A DNA stretch of 64,000 bases from Planctomycetaceae bacterium (GTDB lineage Bacteria > Planctomycetota > Planctomycetia > Planctomycetales > Planctomycetaceae). The DNA is taken from assembly GCA_021732415.1 (NCBI GenBank), contig JAKFVC010000004.1, forward strand, positions 1-64,000. The letters run 5' to 3'. The position numbers and the translations under genes are program-made. Below, in pieces: positions 36,472 to 44,650 of this stretch (its first letter is position 1; every line of letters begins with the position of its first letter). Below the pieces are notes generated by a model, which saw only the letters and a list, made by a program, of their open reading frames with translations, searched no databases and had not been told where the DNA came from.

Positions 36472-37647
36472 CTACTCAACGACCTGGGTAATCACGCCCG
36501 AGCCAACCGTCTTGCCACCCTCGCGGATGGCGAAATGGCTGCCGATATCGAAGGCGACCGGTTTGTCGAGATTCACGACGATGGCGGCGTTGTCGCCGGG
36601 CATCACCATGGCGATCTCGGCCGGTAGCTGAACTTCGCCGGTGACGTTGGTCGTCCTGAAGAAGAACTGCGGTTTGTAACCGCTGAAGAATGGCGTGTGA
36701 CGGCCCCCTTCGTCCTTGCTCAGGATGTAAACCTCACTACGGAATTTCAACCGCGGTCGAATCGTGCGCGGGGCGGCAATGACCTGGCCGCGCTGAATCT
36801 GATCGGACTTGATGCCTCGCAGCAGCAACCCCACGTTCTGTCCTGCTTCACCCTGATCCAGGATCTGGTTGAAGGCCTCGACGCTGGTGCAGACGCTCTC
36901 CAGAACGTCTCCCAGTCCGAGGATTTCCACCTTCTGGCCGACCTTGATGAGGCCTTGTTCGATCTTGCCAGTCGCCACCGTGCCTCGGCCTTCGATGGTG
37001 TGAACACCTTCGATCGGCATCAGGAACGGCTTGTCGATGGCTCGCAGGGGCTCGGGAATGTATCGATCCAAGGCTTCCAGTAAGTCATCAATGCAGCGAC
37101 TGAACTGCGGGTCGGTAGGATGATCCAGCGCACCCCGGGCATTGCCCCGGACGAACGGCACCGTCTCTCCGTTAAAGCCGAATTTCGTCAGCAATTCACG
37201 GGTCTCCATCTCGACCAGATCAATCAATTCGGGATCATCAACAAGGTCGCACTTGTTGAGGAACACAACCAACTCGGGCACACCGACCTGGCGTGCGAGG
37301 AGAATGTGCTCCCGGGTTTGCGGCATCGGGCCGTCGACCGCCGACAGGAGGAGGATGGCTCCGTCCATCTGTGCGGCTCCGGTAATCATGTTCTTCACAT
37401 AGTCGGCGTGTCCGGGACAGTCGATGTGGGCGTAATGCCGCGCGACGGTCTCGTACTGGACATGGCTGGTGATGATCGTGACGGTTTTGTGCTCGTCACG
37501 CACCGTGCCTCCGTGAGAAATGTCCCGGTAGCTCTTGGCTTTGGCCAGGCCCTTGGACGCTTGCACCGCGAGAATCGCGGCGGTCAGTGTGGTCTTCCCA
37601 TGATCAATATGACCGATGGTGCCCACGTTGACGTGAACTTTCTTCAT
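36472..37647 (-). CDS. tuf: Elongation factor Tu (divergent copy)
   Basis: The product is 391 residues from ATG 37647, which has GGGGAG upstream. G1 GHIDHGKT, G3 DCPGH and G4 NKCD are present; G5 reads VRGNARGAL instead of the usual VRGSALKAL. The switch I region reads [15 protein letters not shown], two residues longer than in E. coli and without PEEKARGITI. My memory is that other planctomycete EF-Tu proteins share this switch form, so it may be a lineage trait. The N-terminal 9-residue RTKPH stretch is missing. It stands alone, not in a str or rpl operon, so it may be a second tuf copy. It delivers aminoacyl-tRNA to the ribosome. Confidence 0.85.
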   Translation of the reverse strand: MKKVHVNVGTIGHIDHGKTTLTAAILAVQASKGLAKAKSYRDISHGGTVRDEHKTVTIITSHVQYETVARHYAHIDCPGHADYVKNMITGAAQMDGAILLLSAVDGPMPQTREHILLARQVGVPELVVFLNKCDLVDDPELIDLVEMETRELLTKFGFNGETVPFVRGNARGALDHPTDPQFSRCIDDLLEALDRYIPEPLRAIDKPFLMPIEGVHTIEGRGTVATGKIEQGLIKVGQKVEILGLGDVLESVCTSVEAFNQILDQGEAGQNVGLLLRGIKSDQIQRGQVIAAPRTIRPRLKFRSEVYILSKDEGGRHTPFFSGYKPQFFFRTTNVTGEVQLPAEIAMVMPGDNAAIVVNLDKPVAFDIGSHFAIREGGKTVGSGVITQVVE

Positions 37648-37843
37648 GACAGAACTCCCCGATTGCGACAAGCAATCACTCTGGGGTAGGTGGCCGCCTC
37701 TTCCCAATCGCAAACTGCGATCTTTTCTCCACGACAAGCGCAACCAGGGCGTCAGCGGCCACAAAATGCCGATAGGCAGCTAGTGGACACCGCTCGATGC
37801 AAAAAGTTCGCAAGTCCGTTCGCGGCGAGCTGAACCGATCTGT

Positions 37844-37849
37844 TATAAT
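37844..37849 (+). promoter_or_regulatory. Candidate -10 box upstream of zinc-ribbon gene
   Basis: A perfect TATAAT at 37844-37849, 98 nt before the zinc-ribbon start, in the 299-base divergent gap between it and tuf. No clear -35 is visible. The rest of the gap shows no gene. Confidence 0.35.
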
Positions 37850-37946
37850 AGGTGTCAGTATCATCGACCAAACGCGCGCCGCGGGCATGCGCATCTCGCG
37901 GTAATGCGCCAGGTGAGTCAGGGTTCGTAACGCCAGGAGGGACGTC

Positions 37947-38132
37947 ATGGACAAGAACATTCTTAGAACAGGAAAGCAGACTCGTCCGAAAACTGCCGTG
38001 AAAGGCAAACGCTATAGGTGCGCCACGTGCCACAAGCGCAGCCCGAAGCCGGTCAAGACGCCTGCTCCCTGGTATTGTCCTAACTGCCTGGAATTGGAAT
38101 CGACACAGGCCATCGACCGAGGCGATGTCTAA
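37947..38132 (+). CDS. Small zinc-ribbon protein
   Basis: The product is 61 residues with a strong GGAGG ribosome site (AGGAGGGACGTC) before the ATG. C25-x2-C28 and C44-x2-C47 form a likely zinc ribbon, and the first 24 residues are basic (KQTRPKTAVKGKRYR). Such small proteins can bind RNA, ribosomes or DNA. I know no exact family. It is divergent from tuf and may form an operon with the methyltransferase 41 nt downstream. Confidence 0.65.
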   Translation: MDKNILRTGKQTRPKTAVKGKRYRCATCHKRSPKPVKTPAPWYCPNCLELESTQAIDRGDV

Positions 38133-38173
38133 GCTTGTCTGGAGATCCCCCTTAAGATTGGCCAGTTCCATTC

Positions 38174-38899
38174 ATGTCGCATTCTGATAATCCCGCAGCG
38201 TCGCCAGTTCTCATCCCGGTTGAGTTGCTCGAGCAATCGGGCATCGTGGCCAACTGCCGGATGAATCGCGAGCGAACTCTCTTTGGCACGAATGGGTACG
38301 AGACGGAACTGGGATACAACCCTTTCTATGTGATGCTCTCAAAACTTCGCCCCGGCCTTACGGTGGGTTGGCTGGATTTGTGCTGCGGCTCAGGACGAGC
38401 ACTGATTGAAGCCTTGAACCACATTCAGTTGATGCAATTCGCGGACCGATGTGAGGTCATCGGAGTTGACCTGGCCGGAATGTTTGCAGGAGATTCTGCC
38501 GATCTGAGTTGTCTGCAGCTCGTTACTGCGTCGGTGACCGCATGGCATCCCACTCGGCAATTCGAGGTGATTAGTTGCGTACACGGACTGCACTACATCG
38601 GCGACAAACTCGGATTGATTTCACGGGCGTCGTCGTGGCTGACGGATAACGGTCAGTTCATGGCCAATCTCAGCCTGGAAAATATCAAGCTGAATGACGG
38701 CCGGCCAGCAAAAAGAATCGTCGCGGCCGAGTTGCGTAAGCAGGGCCTGGTGTACGACGCCACCCGAAAGCGTGTCTTCTGTCACGGACGCCGGCAAATC
38801 GAATTGCCGTTCCGCTATCTCGGAGCCGACGATCACGCAGGCCCGAACTATACAGGACAGCCGGCTGTCGACTCGTACTACGAATTACTGACGAGCTGA
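38174..38899 (+). CDS. Class I SAM-dependent methyltransferase
   Basis: The product is 241 residues. SAM-binding motif I is WLDLCCGSGRALIEA (about residues 72-86), followed by VIGVDLAGMF, the acidic ribose ligand. Motif post-I and later strands (FEVISCVHGLHYIG) fit the fold. The substrate is not predictable. It follows the zinc-ribbon gene and is convergent with the deaminase gene after a 27-base gap. Confidence 0.8.
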   Translation: MSHSDNPAASPVLIPVELLEQSGIVANCRMNRERTLFGTNGYETELGYNPFYVMLSKLRPGLTVGWLDLCCGSGRALIEALNHIQLMQFADRCEVIGVDLAGMFAGDSADLSCLQLVTASVTAWHPTRQFEVISCVHGLHYIGDKLGLISRASSWLTDNGQFMANLSLENIKLNDGRPAKRIVAAELRKQGLVYDATRKRVFCHGRRQIELPFRYLGADDHAGPNYTGQPAVDSYYELLTS

Positions 38900-38926
38900 C
38901 ATGGACGACGATATCCATCCTACGGC

Positions 38927-39400
38927 TCACTTTCTCCACGTCCCCTTTGATGCCGCCACGAACAACGCATCGCATTCCTTCTCCAGGATGCCCGCAATGA
39001 GCGTGCATTGCCAGGTTGGACTGCGGCGGATGACCTCAGCTGCCGGGATGTCGATTTGCCTCCAGCCCTGCTTTTGCAGCGTTCGAATCGAGGTCCCATA
39101 GACGACGGTCCCGATGCCCGTCCAAAGGATCGCTCCCTGACACATCGGGCACGGTTCGGCTGTGGTATAGAGAACCAAGTGGTTCGGTTCAATGACAGCT
39201 CGTATCTGGGCCAGACTGTTGATGGCGTCGATTTCGCCATGCCAGGTCGGATTGAGCGACGATCGGTTCCAGCCCTCAGCGACAATCTCGCCCGACTCTT
39301 GACTGGCGATTACGGCTCCGAAGGGGAGATTCGGCGTATTCGCCGCCAATTCAATGGCCCGGCGCATGTAGCGTTCGTGCGGAAGGTTGCTCATAGTCAT
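38927..39400 (-). CDS. Nucleoside deaminase (cytidine/deoxycytidylate deaminase family)
   Basis: The product is 157 residues. The zinc site is complete: HGE in PTWHGEIDAIN, then PCPMC in TTAEPCPMCQGAI. The family includes guanine deaminase and tRNA-specific adenosine deaminase TadA. The motif text around PCPMCQGAILWTGI fits guanine deaminase-like proteins better than TadA. A start two codons later is possible. It probably deaminates a free base or nucleoside in the cytoplasm. Confidence 0.85.
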   Translation of the reverse strand: MTMSNLPHERYMRRAIELAANTPNLPFGAVIASQESGEIVAEGWNRSSLNPTWHGEIDAINSLAQIRAVIEPNHLVLYTTAEPCPMCQGAILWTGIGTVVYGTSIRTLQKQGWRQIDIPAAEVIRRSPTWQCTLIAGILEKECDALFVAASKGTWRK

Positions 39401-39447
39401 TCCGAATACATGACAAGGTAGACGATCTCTCCGGCAGTCAGTATAGC

Positions 39448-40905
39448 TTACGCGCCCGAAGCTGCCTGCCTGGCTGACAGTTGCCCGGCGCCGAGCAACT
39501 TTAAGTTCAAAGATCCGCCGCTGAAGAGCATCTCGTCCAGCGCCGCATCCACGTCTGCATGGTTGATTTCCAGGCTTCCGTTGCGTTCGATGTGAAATTG
39601 GATGACTCGTCGCATGAGCTCCTTGATGAAGGCGGCGCTCACGCCTTCTGTCCTGGTGACCACTTCAGCAACTAGATCCTTCGCGAGTTGAGCGTCCTTG
39701 GCATAAAGAATGAACAGCTTCTCTCGGCCCAGATCATCTGGCAAGGGAAACTCAATCGCCTGGTCAATACGGCCCGGACGTGACGCCAGTGCGGCTTCCA
39801 AGGCTTCGGGACGATTGGTCGTCAAGACAAACAAGATATCGGCATCTTCCTTCAAGCCGTCCATTTCGTTTAGTAACTTGTTGAGGAGCACCTCTTCACA
39901 GACATTGTTCATCTGGCTGCGGTCTCGAGCGATCAAATCCACATCTTCGAGAACGACGATGCTCGGCTGCAGCAGGCGGGCCAGGACCATGTATTCGGAA
40001 AGCAGTCCGACTTGCTCGGCCGAGACCAAAAGTGTGGTATGTCCCTCGAGGGCCCGGGCGAGGTAGTGGATCGTATGCGTCTTGCCGGTTCCCGGTGGTC
40101 CGTAAAACAGAAGTCCCTTTTTCGTCGCCTGCCGAAATTGCGATAGCCGTTCACGCTGCTTCACAAATTGAATGACGTTCCGCTCAAGAAGATTCAATGT
40201 CGAAGCCGGCAGTATGACCTGCTCACGCTCCACCGTCCGCAGCTTGTGAACCGTAATTCCGGTCGCTTCTCCCGAGTACGAGTGCTCCGCGAGTTCCAGA
40301 GACAGGATTTTACCCCGGTAGGAATCGGCCTTGAGAATCGATTGCTCCAGGTGTTTGAAGAAGTCCTGCGCGATCTGGGTTCCCTCCGCTGAATTGGGTG
40401 TGCCCACCTGAAACTGCAGGCCCGTGTTGCGTCCATACGATCCCACGGCAGACAACAGTACTGCGAAACGAACTCCATTCCGTTGCAACAGCCACAGGCC
40501 ATTTTTCAACACCCGAATCGGTTCATCCTCGCCGATATTGAGTTCTTCGTATTCGGGCGGTATCGAGACCACGGGATTATGCGGGCTGTCCGCAATGCAC
40601 GTCGACAACTCCACTGGCTCGTGCGAGTATTCTCGCCGCACTCCACAAAAATGCAGAACGCGGGTTTGTTCGCCGAACAATTGGTTAATCGCCCGCTGCA
40701 GGTCTGCTCGTACTCGAAACGGAAACTGACGCTCGGAGATCGAGATGTCGCTGAACGGGACCGGGGAAAAGTGTGCAGCCAATTGCGATGGAATCGCGAT
40801 GTGTCCGTGCCCGTGGGTCTTTCGGTTCCGTTGCCAAACGTATGCCGTGGCACCTCCCAATCCAATCAATACGCCGATTAGTATCGCAAGAATGTTATTT
40901 TCCAT
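39448..40905 (-). CDS. Membrane-anchored AAA ATPase
   Basis: The product is 485 residues. A single N-terminal membrane segment (ILAILIGVLIGLGGATAYVW) is followed by a region of about 220 residues without a known domain. The AAA domain has Walker A GPPGTGKT (269-276), Walker B IVVLEDVDLIA (315-325), the sensor TTNRP and the arginine-finger region SRPGRID. The fold is FtsH/Bcs1-like, but no protease domain is attached. It is divergent from the winged-helix gene of the adjacent module, and a dyad lies between them, so co-regulation is possible. Substrate unknown. Confidence 0.8.
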   Translation of the reverse strand: MENNILAILIGVLIGLGGATAYVWQRNRKTHGHGHIAIPSQLAAHFSPVPFSDISISERQFPFRVRADLQRAINQLFGEQTRVLHFCGVRREYSHEPVELSTCIADSPHNPVVSIPPEYEELNIGEDEPIRVLKNGLWLLQRNGVRFAVLLSAVGSYGRNTGLQFQVGTPNSAEGTQIAQDFFKHLEQSILKADSYRGKILSLELAEHSYSGEATGITVHKLRTVEREQVILPASTLNLLERNVIQFVKQRERLSQFRQATKKGLLFYGPPGTGKTHTIHYLARALEGHTTLLVSAEQVGLLSEYMVLARLLQPSIVVLEDVDLIARDRSQMNNVCEEVLLNKLLNEMDGLKEDADILFVLTTNRPEALEAALASRPGRIDQAIEFPLPDDLGREKLFILYAKDAQLAKDLVAEVVTRTEGVSAAFIKELMRRVIQFHIERNGSLEINHADVDAALDEMLFSGGSLNLKLLGAGQLSARQAASGA

Positions 40906-40984
40906 GGATTGCTTCCTCCAGGGCGTGTGCGGATCGATTTCGCTTTTGCCGATATCTTGCCTTCGTTTCGGAAAGTGACACAGG

Positions 40985-41005
40985 ACTCAACCAAAGGTTG
41001 ATTGA
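40985..41005. promoter_or_regulatory. Dyad in the divergent gap before the FtsK module
   Basis: CTCAACC, AAA, GGTTGATTGAG forms a short dyad (CAACC/GGTTG with CTCAA/TTGAG flanks) between the divergent AAA and winged-helix genes. A TATACT lies 52 bases further right, at 41057-41062, as a possible -10. It might be an operator for the winged-helix protein. Evidence is weak. Confidence 0.3.
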
Positions 41006-41132
41006 GCCTATCCCTGCGCTGGTTTATTTTGCCGACTGACTTTTGTATCATCATCTATACTTTTGATAACGAGTCGATTGCAACCATAAATCATACTGCA
41101 ATCGGCAACCCGAACAGATGGGTGAGGACGAT

Positions 41133-42446
41133 ATGGCGAAGAAAATACCGATGCTGCCGCTCTCGCAAGATTCACGAGATGCGCTGATCCAGGCGATCAC
41201 TCGCAGTCCGGAGCCGCAACTCGCGAAGTCGCTGGCCACAATGCTGGCCGCGTCGCACGCGGCTACAGAAGCTCAAGTGACACCGGTCCTCGAGGAACTT
41301 GCCACGTCGGGAGTGTTAAAAAAGTATACGCCCGGCAAAGGCAAGCCGAAGTACTGGGACCGCGACTTACAGGAATTGACGCGTGACGCGGTTCTGCGTG
41401 CCATCCAGGAATCAACGTCACCGCTCACCGCAAAAGTGGTCGCAGCGAAGATCGCTCCGCCGAAGGTCGCCGAGGCGGATGTGTCGACGATTCTCGACTC
41501 AGCGGTGGCGGGCCAGCGCTGCTTTATAGTTCCGTCTTCCAAGGCCGGAGGCAAGCCCAGCTATTGGCATACGGATCTGCGGGTCATCAGCCGCGACGCC
41601 ATTCGGAAGGCCGCGCTGGAGGCGGACGAGCCCTTCACGGCGAAGGATCTGGCCGACCGGGTCCAGGCTCCGGCCAAGCTCAGTGAAGCTGATGTGATCC
41701 CGGTGCTGGATGAATTGGTGGCGACGAACGCTATCCATTCGATTCCCCCCAAGACGGCTAAGGCCAAGCCGCAGTATTGGATGCACGATGTCTTGGAACT
41801 GGGGCGCCGCATAGTAGTGCAGACCATTGACACGAAGGGGCCGCAGACGCTCGTGTATCTCAGGAGGGTGTTGAAAAGCTTTAGTGACTCGCAGTTTGAA
41901 GAAATCGTCAGCACTCTGCTCGCGAGGGACAGCTTGTTTGCGCGCCCGCCACTGGGATCCGTAAAGCAGGAATTGTTCGGAACGCGGCCCCCTTCTGCGG
42001 CCGCGTATCTGGTGGATGTGGGACAGCAGTTGACGAAGGTGATCGGACTGTTGAAGGCGGCGCGCGTGCCGACCGACGAGTTGCGGCGGAATGTTCTTCT
42101 ATTAGTCGAAGCAGCCGGGATTTCGTTCGGCGCCAGCGGCGGTCCTTCAAACGTGCCGGAAATCCGTCCCGCTGTGGTCGCGGAGACAGTAGATCTGGTC
42201 GGCGTAATCAAACGAATCGAACCCGGGGCGGAACGGGGGGCTCTGGTGGGAGCTCGTGAATTGCGGCGAGCCGTCCATCTGCCGAAGCCCGAGTTTGATC
42301 ATGCGGTGCTGGAACTCGCGCGGCAGGGGCAATTGTCGTTGCATCGACATGATTACGCCACGAGTCTCACGCAGGAAGAGCGTGATGAATTGGTGACGGA
42401 TGGAGATGGAACGTTCTATGTCGGGATGGCCTTAAGGCCGCGGTAA
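41133..42446 (+). CDS. Tandem winged-helix protein, first gene of the FtsK module
   Basis: The product is 437 residues. The ATG at 41133 follows GAGG by 6 nt; an earlier ATG (41118) has no site. Residues about 10-225 contain three winged-helix-like repeats of about 70 residues. Each ends with the same block: KPKYW, KPSYW and KPQYW (about 71-75, 141-145 and 212-216), followed by xxD[LV]. The C-terminal half contains at least one more helical domain (VPTDELRRNVLLLVEAAG) and a last winged-helix-like part. I recognise no named family. Repeated wH domains suggest DNA binding or protein docking; FtsK-type motors often use a wH domain for sequence recognition. Confidence 0.65.
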   Translation: MAKKIPMLPLSQDSRDALIQAITRSPEPQLAKSLATMLAASHAATEAQVTPVLEELATSGVLKKYTPGKGKPKYWDRDLQELTRDAVLRAIQESTSPLTAKVVAAKIAPPKVAEADVSTILDSAVAGQRCFIVPSSKAGGKPSYWHTDLRVISRDAIRKAALEADEPFTAKDLADRVQAPAKLSEADVIPVLDELVATNAIHSIPPKTAKAKPQYWMHDVLELGRRIVVQTIDTKGPQTLVYLRRVLKSFSDSQFEEIVSTLLARDSLFARPPLGSVKQELFGTRPPSAAAYLVDVGQQLTKVIGLLKAARVPTDELRRNVLLLVEAAGISFGASGGPSNVPEIRPAVVAETVDLVGVIKRIEPGAERGALVGARELRRAVHLPKPEFDHAVLELARQGQLSLHRHDYATSLTQEERDELVTDGDGTFYVGMALRPR

Positions 42447-42467
42447 TGGCGAGGCGTCAGCCGAGGT

Positions 42468-42533
42468 GTAGCCCGACTCTCTGAGTCGGGAGTTTGAACG
42501 CGAGGAAGCTCCGACTCAGAGAGTCGGGCTACG
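42468..42533. repeat. GTAGCCCGACTC palindrome inside the module
   Basis: Arms 42468-42490 and 42511-42533 pair (TGTAGCCCGACTCTCTGAGTCGG). It is the same family as 27305. It lies between the winged-helix gene and the AAA+ gene, which may still be co-transcribed. Confidence 0.65.
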
Positions 42534-42551
42534 AAATAGGGGAGTCCAAAC

Positions 42552-44561
42552 GTGAATCCATTTCGATCAGGCATCGTCGCCAGTCCGTGGGAAACCACCA
42601 TCGTCGATGTCAACTCGATTCACCATGACGTCTTCGAGCAATGTCTGCAGGGGATTCAGCAAGTCCGCCAGACGCAACGCAGTGCCGGATTGCTGATTCA
42701 TGGCGAAGCAGGCAGCGGCAAGACGCATCTCTTGCGCCGGCTGCGGACCCATCTCACTCCTTCGGCACCATCGGACACCGATCGTGAGGAAACGCTCTAT
42801 GTCTGGGTGCGACTCCAGACCAGCCCGCGCATGATCTGGCGCACACTAAGACGCACACTGGTCGACGACTGGTTCCGACCGGTCCGCGGTGTGAATTCCC
42901 AATTCCAGCGGATCTTATTCCATCGCTTTGCCGAAATTCGCACTGCTGAGGGTGATCTCGAGCGCTGGTACGAATTCATGCTGGAGAATGATCAACCGGG
43001 CTTGAAGCAATTGTTAGATCAGATTGCCGACGCACTTCATCTCGATCGCAATACCGCCGTAGCGTTCGAGCACATCGCATTTGGTCGTCATTTAAGAGAT
43101 CTGCGAGCGTGGTTGAGTGGTGATTCGCTGCCCGAAGCGGCATTAGTGCGAATGGACCTGGCTCAGGATGAAGGGACTGATGAGGAGCGTGAGGACCAGT
43201 CGCGGCAGATCGTATTGATGCTATGTAAACTGGCCGGGAATGGATTGCCGATTGTTATCAGCTTCGACCAGGTCGAAGCTCTTCAGATCGCGCCCGGCGA
43301 CCGTGACGGTCTGTTTGCATTTGGTCAATTGACGAGCACGTTACACGATAATACGAGTAATGTCTTGATCGTGTCGTGTGTCCAGTCGGCGTTTGTGAGC
43401 GAAATGCGGGCTCATGCCCGACAGGCTGACTATGACCGAATGTTGTCGTTTGCGTCGTGGCCATTGAATCCCCTGAATCGAGATCAGAGTCTGAAGTTGA
43501 TACAGGCTCGACTGAACCATTTCGATCACTCCGAACAATCAGACATTCCTACGACCGCAGGCTGGCCACTGGGATCTGCCGAATTCGATGCCTTGTTCGT
43601 GTCCAATGTTGGGATTTCTCCTCGAAAACTGCTGAGCTTGTGCGCTGACAAGTTTGATATCTGGCACCGACGGGCCAAGCCAGACGTCATCGAAGCGGAA
43701 GACGGCGTGCCAGCTCGAGATCTCGCGTCGACACTCACCGCAACTTCAGAAGAATCCGTGGTAAAACAAAGCGTTGGAGACTTCATCAAGGATAAATGGG
43801 CGGCAGATGTCGAGGCGAAGCGAGCAGCCAGTACTCCTGAACGTACTGAAGACATCGTACGGCACGGTTTGCCCATGCTCGTCAGAATGGTGGTCCCAGA
43901 TGCGAAATTGGTGAGCGATGATCTCTTGCCAGATGTCTCGCTGATATTCGAAACAACATCCGGGCGAACCGGGGTCAGCCTGTGCGCGCAGCCTAATATG
44001 ACGACTCTGGCCAAGCGCCTTGGACGACTGAAGACGCAGTTTGCCACGAAACGACTGCAGCGCCTGGTTGTGGTTCGCGATAGCCGGGTTCCGGTATCTG
44101 CCGGGGCCAAAAAAGCCCAGCAATTGCTCGTTGAACTGGAGCGGCAAAAAGCTGTCGTGTTGCATCCAACCGTAGAGGCCCTCGCCGCGCTGGATGCGCT
44201 ACGGGATCTGCTGTCTGACGCCAAGTCGGGAGATTTGTCGTGGCATGGCGGAACGATTGCTCCACAGTCGCTGGAGGATTGGCTGGTAGCCAATCTGGCG
44301 CAGGGGTTGCAGGACCTCGTTGACGATTGCTTGGGACGCCCGGATACGTCTGGTGGCGAGTTGGTCTCGGATACACGAGACGTTGAGGCACTGAATACAT
44401 TGCTGGCATCGCGCCCGGTGCTGTCGCTCGATGAGGCCGTTGAGTGTCTGCAGCGTCCGATTGAGGTCGTGACAGCCATTGCCGAGCGTCATCCAGATCG
44501 CTTTCGGATGCTGATGGGTCCACCGGCGATACTGTATCGCGCAGAGGATACCCAGACTTGA
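42552..44561 (+). CDS. AAA+ ATPase of the FtsK module
   Basis: The product is 669 residues, starting at GTG 42552 with GGGGAG upstream. The N-terminal domain has Walker A GEAGSGKTH (51-59), Walker B IVISFDQVEAL (234-244) and a sensor-1-like VLIVSCVQSAF (271-281), an Orc/Cdc6-like or STAND-like arrangement. Residues about 410-590 form an unassigned alpha/beta domain with RLVVVRDSRVPVSAGAKKAQ. Residues about 600-669 look like a winged helix (VLSLDEAVECLQRPIEVV). I recognise no exact family. Its place between the winged-helix protein and the nuclease-translocase suggests that it loads or regulates the translocase. Confidence 0.75.
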   Translation: MNPFRSGIVASPWETTIVDVNSIHHDVFEQCLQGIQQVRQTQRSAGLLIHGEAGSGKTHLLRRLRTHLTPSAPSDTDREETLYVWVRLQTSPRMIWRTLRRTLVDDWFRPVRGVNSQFQRILFHRFAEIRTAEGDLERWYEFMLENDQPGLKQLLDQIADALHLDRNTAVAFEHIAFGRHLRDLRAWLSGDSLPEAALVRMDLAQDEGTDEEREDQSRQIVLMLCKLAGNGLPIVISFDQVEALQIAPGDRDGLFAFGQLTSTLHDNTSNVLIVSCVQSAFVSEMRAHARQADYDRMLSFASWPLNPLNRDQSLKLIQARLNHFDHSEQSDIPTTAGWPLGSAEFDALFVSNVGISPRKLLSLCADKFDIWHRRAKPDVIEAEDGVPARDLASTLTATSEESVVKQSVGDFIKDKWAADVEAKRAASTPERTEDIVRHGLPMLVRMVVPDAKLVSDDLLPDVSLIFETTSGRTGVSLCAQPNMTTLAKRLGRLKTQFATKRLQRLVVVRDSRVPVSAGAKKAQQLLVELERQKAVVLHPTVEALAALDALRDLLSDAKSGDLSWHGGTIAPQSLEDWLVANLAQGLQDLVDDCLGRPDTSGGELVSDTRDVEALNTLLASRPVLSLDEAVECLQRPIEVVTAIAERHPDRFRMLMGPPAILYRAEDTQT

Positions 44562-44650
44562 GTTTTTCGACCTTTCTAAACGCAACCGCGACGAGCAACG
44601 ACGCCGCTTAGTCCCATTGATTCAGATACTACCCGTCGGAGATCTCTGAC

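Noticed and set aside
43526-44479. Leftward 317-residue Ser/Arg-rich frame
   Set aside because: It lies fully antisense to the AAA+ gene, has no ribosome site and matches nothing; a GC-driven shadow.
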